DNA of 18,739 nt. Origin: Prosthecobacter sp. (GTDB lineage: Bacteria > Verrucomicrobiota > Verrucomicrobiia > Verrucomicrobiales > Verrucomicrobiaceae). Shown here in pieces: positions 15,212 through 18,739 of the stretch (position 1 is the first letter of the stretch; each line of letters starts with the position of its first letter). The stretch covers positions 1 to 18,739 of the forward strand of contig JAOZVT010000137.1 of assembly GCA_025869455.1 (NCBI GenBank). The letters run 5' to 3'. The notes beneath the pieces are model-generated. The model saw only the letters and a list, made by a program, of their open reading frames with translations. It was not told where the DNA came from and did no database searches. Both the position numbers and the translations under genes were made by a program.

Positions 15212-15250
15212 TAAGGCACAGCCTCGCTTCGGGGCTGTGCCTTAACATTT
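15212..15250 (+). terminator. Hairpin terminator after the sulfatase gene
   Basis: A perfect 12-bp stem, TAAGGCACAGCC (15212-15223) with GGCTGTGCCTTA (15233-15244), lies 32 bp after the sulfatase stop. The loop can pair further to leave a 3-nt tip. The following AACATTTTA is a weak T-tract, so termination may be partial or factor-aided. It separates the sulfatase from the TPR operon. Confidence 0.65.
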
Positions 15251-15317
15251 TATGTGACAATAACGTCTCTGGCCTTTTCCCTGCTACATCGGCTAGTGAG
15301 TCCAACTCACAGCCCCG

Positions 15318-18149
15318 ATGCCCCAACCGCTCCGAGCCGCCTTCTTCAGTCTGCTTTTCTTTGCAGTAGGCATGGTCGCGCATTCGCAGAATGTGCAGGC
15401 TCCCGCAGGCACGCCCAAAGAACTTCTAGAAGCTGGAAACGCCGCTTATGTGTCTGGGCAGTGGGCCGAATCGGCACAGATTTTCCAAACCTTTTTGGAT
15501 ACCTACGGCAAGGACTCCGTTTTTGCCGAGACGGTCCAGCAGGTGAAGCCGCTGCTGACTTTGGCACGCATCCGCCTGAGTGAATTCGGTGCCGCTGGAG
15601 AATTGATTTCTGAGTGCCTAACCTTTCCGCGACTGCAACCCAAGCTGCGAGATGAGCTGTCCTTTTGGAAAGGCATCATTCTGCTGAAGGTGGAGGCCTA
15701 CACCGAAGCCCGGGCAGCTTTCTTGGCCTACTACCAAACGCCTGAGTTCGATTCCCTGCGCAAGGTGGAAACCCTGCTCCTCTACGGCACGACTTACATT
15801 TTAGAAAACAAGCACGCCGAAGCCGCCACATTCTTTGAGCAGCAGTCCAAACGCCTCTGGGATCTCAATCAAGAAGCCGCCATGCGGGCTCAGGTCCTGC
15901 GCTTTCATTGCCTTCTTCAGACGGAGGACTTGGACAAAGCTCTTGAGCTCGTTCGCATGCTTCAGCCGCTGATGGACAAGGTCACGCAAATCGTTTCCCT
16001 GCATGGCCTGATGGCGGAGTTAGGGGGCAGATACCTGGAAAAGCAAGACTACTACCACGCCATCTATTGCCTGCAAAGAGTCTGGCCTGCCGAACGCTTG
16101 GTGAGACACCAAGAGGCGCGGATAGAACACTTAAAGCTGGAGATTGAAGCTCTGCTGCAACGCCCCAACAGCGAACCTCTCGTTTTTCAAAAACGCAGCG
16201 TTTTGACACGCGCTGAGCGTGAGTATAACAACTTTTCATCCAACGATAAATTCGATCAAGGCGTACGTATGCGCTTAGGTTTTGCGTGGCTCGGCCTGGA
16301 GCGTTACCGAGAAGCCGCCCTCGTTTTGGAAGATGCTCTCAACCTCCCAGGAGAGGCTAAACAACAGACCCAAGCGGGTTTGATTGTGGTGCAATGCTGG
16401 CTCGAACTCACACGATATGATCGCTGTGTGGCCTCAGCGGATGCTTGGCTCATCCGTTTCGCCAAAACGGCGGATGAGGACAGCGTGGCTCGAGTTCGCT
16501 TCATGATGGCTCAGGCTTTGCATGACGATGAGAAGTTCCAGGAAGCCGCCCCCATCTTTGAGGAAGTGGCCAAGTCCTACTCCAAGCATGAGCTGGCCCC
16601 ACAAGCGCTCTTCATGGCTGGCATCTGCCACATGATGTCGGATGATCACCCTGGTGCCATTCAGCTTTTTCAACAAGTGGAACAGAATCATGCGTCCCTG
16701 CCCATTGCTGAAACGGCCGACTACTGGCATGGCATGGCGCTGAGCTTCCAACAGGAATATGAGGCATGCCGCTCCCACTTAGCCGCCCATTTGGAGCACT
16801 ACGGTCCTAACGCCCGCTACTTAACCGAGGCGAATTTTCGGCGTGCTTACTGTCTTTTTGCCCTCGGTGCTTATGAAGACTCGATTCAAGAACTGCGCAG
16901 CTTTGTCCAAAAGTTTCCTCAGGCCCAGGATGCCGGTGAAGCCAAGGTGCTGATCGGTGATGCCCTTTGCTCACTAGGAGAAATCGAGCCTGGACTGGAA
17001 AGCTATCGGTCGGTTGCCCAGGGCACTCGTTACTGGCATGACGAAGCCCAATTCAAAATCGGCAACGTGCTGAAATTGCGCAAAGACTGGGACGGCCCGC
17101 GCAACCACTTCACCGCCTTCATCTCCGAAAATCCTGACAGCAAACGACTGGCTGAAGCGGTCTATTGGGCCGGGTTTGCCAGCCTTTCTCAAGATCGGCT
17201 GGAGGAGGCCCGCCAGCTCTATTGGCAAACCATCACCCAGCTTGGGAATATGCCAGATCGCTATGGGGTGGAAGACATTCTCATCGCGCTGCCCAGGCTA
17301 TATCGCGGAGAGGAAGGCCGCATCGAACTGCTGCGTGAAGTTCAGCGTGTCCGAACGAAAGCACTCAAAGATAAACAGACCACTTTGGCCTGTCGCATGC
17401 ATTGGATGGAAGGCCATGCCGAACCAGCCGATAAGCCACGCATGGCCCAGGCAGATTTTATCATGGCTGCTGATCTGCTCAACGTGGAAAAACAAAATCC
17501 GCGTATCATCGCCGACTGCGCAGATGCCTCTGCGGTGGCAGGCAATAAAACCCGCGCAAAAGACCTCTACATCGGCCTCATCAAATGGCATCCGCGTGCC
17601 GTCGAAGTGGAGCGCGCTTATGCGGGGCTGGGCCAGCTAAGTGCTGAAGCGGGGGCCTGGGAGGAGGCGCTCGGGTATTTTGAGCAATTTGAAAAACGTG
17701 TGGTTAGCGTGACTCTACGACCTCAGGTCTTGATGAAGAAAGCGAAACTCCTGACCGCTCATGCCAAAGAGGCGGAAGCCATCGGCATCTACAAAGGATT
17801 GCTCGAAGACAAACTCACACCATCCCGCTCTCGAGCAGAGGCACTCCTTGCCTGGGGCAAACTCTGGGAAAAGCAGGGTGAAACGCTGAAAGCCGCCGCG
17901 CTGTATGAACGCGTTTATCTGAGTTACGGACGCAATCGGGATCTCGTGGCTCAGGCCTATCTCGCACGCGGAATGGCTCTGGAGAAACTGAACAAAAAAG
18001 CCGAAGCGGCAGAGGTCTATCAAGAGCTCATAAAGACAGACGTTTTGCAATCGCAGCCAGAATTCAGCCAAGGCGCTGATCGCTTGGCCAAACTAGGACC
18101 CGTGCTGGAAGCAAAGCTTGAGCTTCCCAAAGAGGAGGTAAAACCATGA
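15318..18149 (+). CDS. Exported TPR-repeat protein (CpoB/BamD-like repeats)
   Basis: A 943-residue protein with a signal peptide (about 1-23: LRAAFFSLLFFAVGMVAHS) followed by tetratricopeptide-like helix pairs nearly to the end. Typical repeat cores are seen: NAAYVSGQWAESAQIFQTFL near 40, then segments such as KFQEAAPIFEEVAKSY, AYEDSIQELRSFVQKFP and EAAEVYQELIK. The spacing and the F-P-x-S/A turns recall the periplasmic TPRs of CpoB/YbgF and BamD, which scaffold envelope complexes; no catalytic domain is apparent. The region around residues 240-300 (EREYNNF) is less repeat-like. No Shine-Dalgarno sequence precedes ATG 15318; instead a small dyad, GTGAGT-CCA-ACTCAC (15296-15310), lies there. 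The stop overlaps the next exported gene by 4 bp, so the products likely act together. A role in envelope assembly or a Tol/Exb-like machine is inference. Confidence 0.85.
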   Translation: MPQPLRAAFFSLLFFAVGMVAHSQNVQAPAGTPKELLEAGNAAYVSGQWAESAQIFQTFLDTYGKDSVFAETVQQVKPLLTLARIRLSEFGAAGELISECLTFPRLQPKLRDELSFWKGIILLKVEAYTEARAAFLAYYQTPEFDSLRKVETLLLYGTTYILENKHAEAATFFEQQSKRLWDLNQEAAMRAQVLRFHCLLQTEDLDKALELVRMLQPLMDKVTQIVSLHGLMAELGGRYLEKQDYYHAIYCLQRVWPAERLVRHQEARIEHLKLEIEALLQRPNSEPLVFQKRSVLTRAEREYNNFSSNDKFDQGVRMRLGFAWLGLERYREAALVLEDALNLPGEAKQQTQAGLIVVQCWLELTRYDRCVASADAWLIRFAKTADEDSVARVRFMMAQALHDDEKFQEAAPIFEEVAKSYSKHELAPQALFMAGICHMMSDDHPGAIQLFQQVEQNHASLPIAETADYWHGMALSFQQEYEACRSHLAAHLEHYGPNARYLTEANFRRAYCLFALGAYEDSIQELRSFVQKFPQAQDAGEAKVLIGDALCSLGEIEPGLESYRSVAQGTRYWHDEAQFKIGNVLKLRKDWDGPRNHFTAFISENPDSKRLAEAVYWAGFASLSQDRLEEARQLYWQTITQLGNMPDRYGVEDILIALPRLYRGEEGRIELLREVQRVRTKALKDKQTTLACRMHWMEGHAEPADKPRMAQADFIMAADLLNVEKQNPRIIADCADASAVAGNKTRAKDLYIGLIKWHPRAVEVERAYAGLGQLSAEAGAWEEALGYFEQFEKRVVSVTLRPQVLMKKAKLLTAHAKEAEAIGIYKGLLEDKLTPSRSRAEALLAWGKLWEKQGETLKAAALYERVYLSYGRNRDLVAQAYLARGMALEKLNKKAEAAEVYQELIKTDVLQSQPEFSQGADRLAKLGPVLEAKLELPKEEVKP
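18131..18140 (+). promoter_or_regulatory. Strong Shine-Dalgarno sequence of the partial right-edge gene
   Basis: GAGGAGGTAA lies about 6 nt before ATG 18146, inside the last codons of the TPR gene. It is the clearest ribosome-binding site in the window and fixes the start of the following gene. Confidence 0.8.
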
Positions 18150-18739
18150 CCTCCAAACCTATTCTTATTAAACTATTAGTTAGCGTTATCTTTTGGACGT
18201 TGCTAACCTCTCTGGCGGTACCGCTATGGGCGCAGGATGTCGTTCATCTCCAAGACGGGAAAAAACGAAGCGGCAAAATCCAGCGCCTATCGAGTCAAGG
18301 AATCGCCATGCTGGAGGTGCTTCCCGGCATTGGATCAGCCCAGCGGACCGTTCCCATGGACCAAATTCGGTTCATCGATTTCGCGCCCCTTTCTGGTGAA
18401 GAAGAAGCCCTCGCCAACCCAGCTAGCGAGTCCATGAAAAAACGCTTGGGGGAACTCTGGCAGGAAAAATCCGTGCATCTCCAGTGGCCCACGAACAACG
18501 CGGGGAAGATAGGCCTAACGTTAGCGGAAGAACTCTTCAAGGAATCCGAACCCGCTGCCTTTGAACGCTGCATCCGCATCTACGTCCTCATCGAAAAAGA
18601 AGATTGGGATTTAGAACGCCGCGCCGTAGCTAAAAAAGGCAGACTGCGTTGCCTAATCGCCTTGAAACGCCTGGATGAAGCCATCGCCGAGGCACGCCAA
18701 ATGGTCACGGATGACGACGACCCGGCCCTGCTCTTGGAC
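18146..18739 (+). CDS. Exported protein, 5' part only (runs off the window)
   Basis: An open frame of 198 codons without a stop, from ATG 18146 to the last base. The start is well supported by the AGGAGGT upstream and an ATGA overlap with the TPR gene. Residues 1-29 are a signal peptide (LIKLLVSVIFWTLLTSLAVPLWA, cut before QDVV). Next comes a short beta-rich motif, DVVHLQDGKKRSGKI, followed by VPMDQIRFIDF; this V-x-L-x-DG-x4-G-x-I pattern is common at the start of small SH3/Sm-like barrels. From about residue 90 the sequence becomes helical and charged, with helix pairs resembling TPRs (AFERCIRIYVLIEKEDWDLERR, then LIALKRLDEAIAEARQMV). I do not recognise the family. Coupled to the TPR protein, it is probably a partner in the same envelope complex. 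Confidence 0.8.
   Translation, partial: MTSKPILIKLLVSVIFWTLLTSLAVPLWAQDVVHLQDGKKRSGKIQRLSSQGIAMLEVLPGIGSAQRTVPMDQIRFIDFAPLSGEEEALANPASESMKKRLGELWQEKSVHLQWPTNNAGKIGLTLAEELFKESEPAAFERCIRIYVLIEKEDWDLERRAVAKKGRLRCLIALKRLDEAIAEARQMVTDDDDPALLLD

Noticed and set aside
18180..18190. The 11-mer TTAGCGTTATC, also present in the dyad between the kinases
   Set aside because: Repeated 11-mers are expected dozens of times in a window this size. Here it lies in the signal-peptide codons of the right-edge gene.

Overview
The window reads as chromosomal DNA of a Gram-negative, sulfatase-bearing bacterium. I would place it in the Verrucomicrobiota (Prosthecobacter/Verrucomicrobium-like), with moderate confidence. 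The reasons are an exported formylglycine sulfatase, a lipoprotein with a true lipobox, large exported TPR proteins, a KorA-type 2-oxoacid:acceptor oxidoreductase subunit, and starts that mostly lack a Shine-Dalgarno sequence. No tRNA, rRNA, CRISPR array, insertion sequence or integrase is visible.

Left block (about 209-3463, + strand): three genes that look like the end of a surface-polysaccharide locus. They are a SAM methyltransferase, a GT4-like glycosyltransferase overlapping it by 4 bp, and a membrane acyltransferase-3 protein. Base composition falls through this block: sampled 60-base lines of the acyltransferase have only 16, 21 and 28 G+C. It then jumps to 37 of 60 in the next gene, so the right edge of the block is a sharp compositional boundary.

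Housekeeping block (3458-4923): a TatD-family metal-dependent hydrolase on the - strand, divergent from an exported PrxQ/Bcp peroxiredoxin with a clean intrinsic terminator.

Signalling block (4926-10775, - strand): rlmH, then a 984-residue cytosolic multi-PAS HisKA_2 histidine kinase, then a 769-residue REC-PAS-PAS-HisKA-HATPase-REC hybrid kinase. Neither kinase has membrane segments and no DNA-binding output gene lies beside them, so the pair looks like a soluble phosphorelay whose output is elsewhere.

Middle (10935-13558): a lipoprotein with two copies of a 39-residue single-cysteine module, convergent across a bidirectional terminator with a fused gamma/alpha KorA subunit that has no KorB neighbour.

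Right block (13705-18739, + strand): an exported sulfatase, a terminator-like hairpin, then a two-gene operon. This operon holds a 943-residue exported TPR protein and a second exported protein that overlaps it by 4 bp, has the best ribosome-binding site in the window, and runs off the right edge.

No classical defence or mobile system is present. The most unusual parts are the duplicated CPYT-module lipoprotein, the soluble kinase pair with an altered receiver acidic pocket, and the TPR operon at the right edge.
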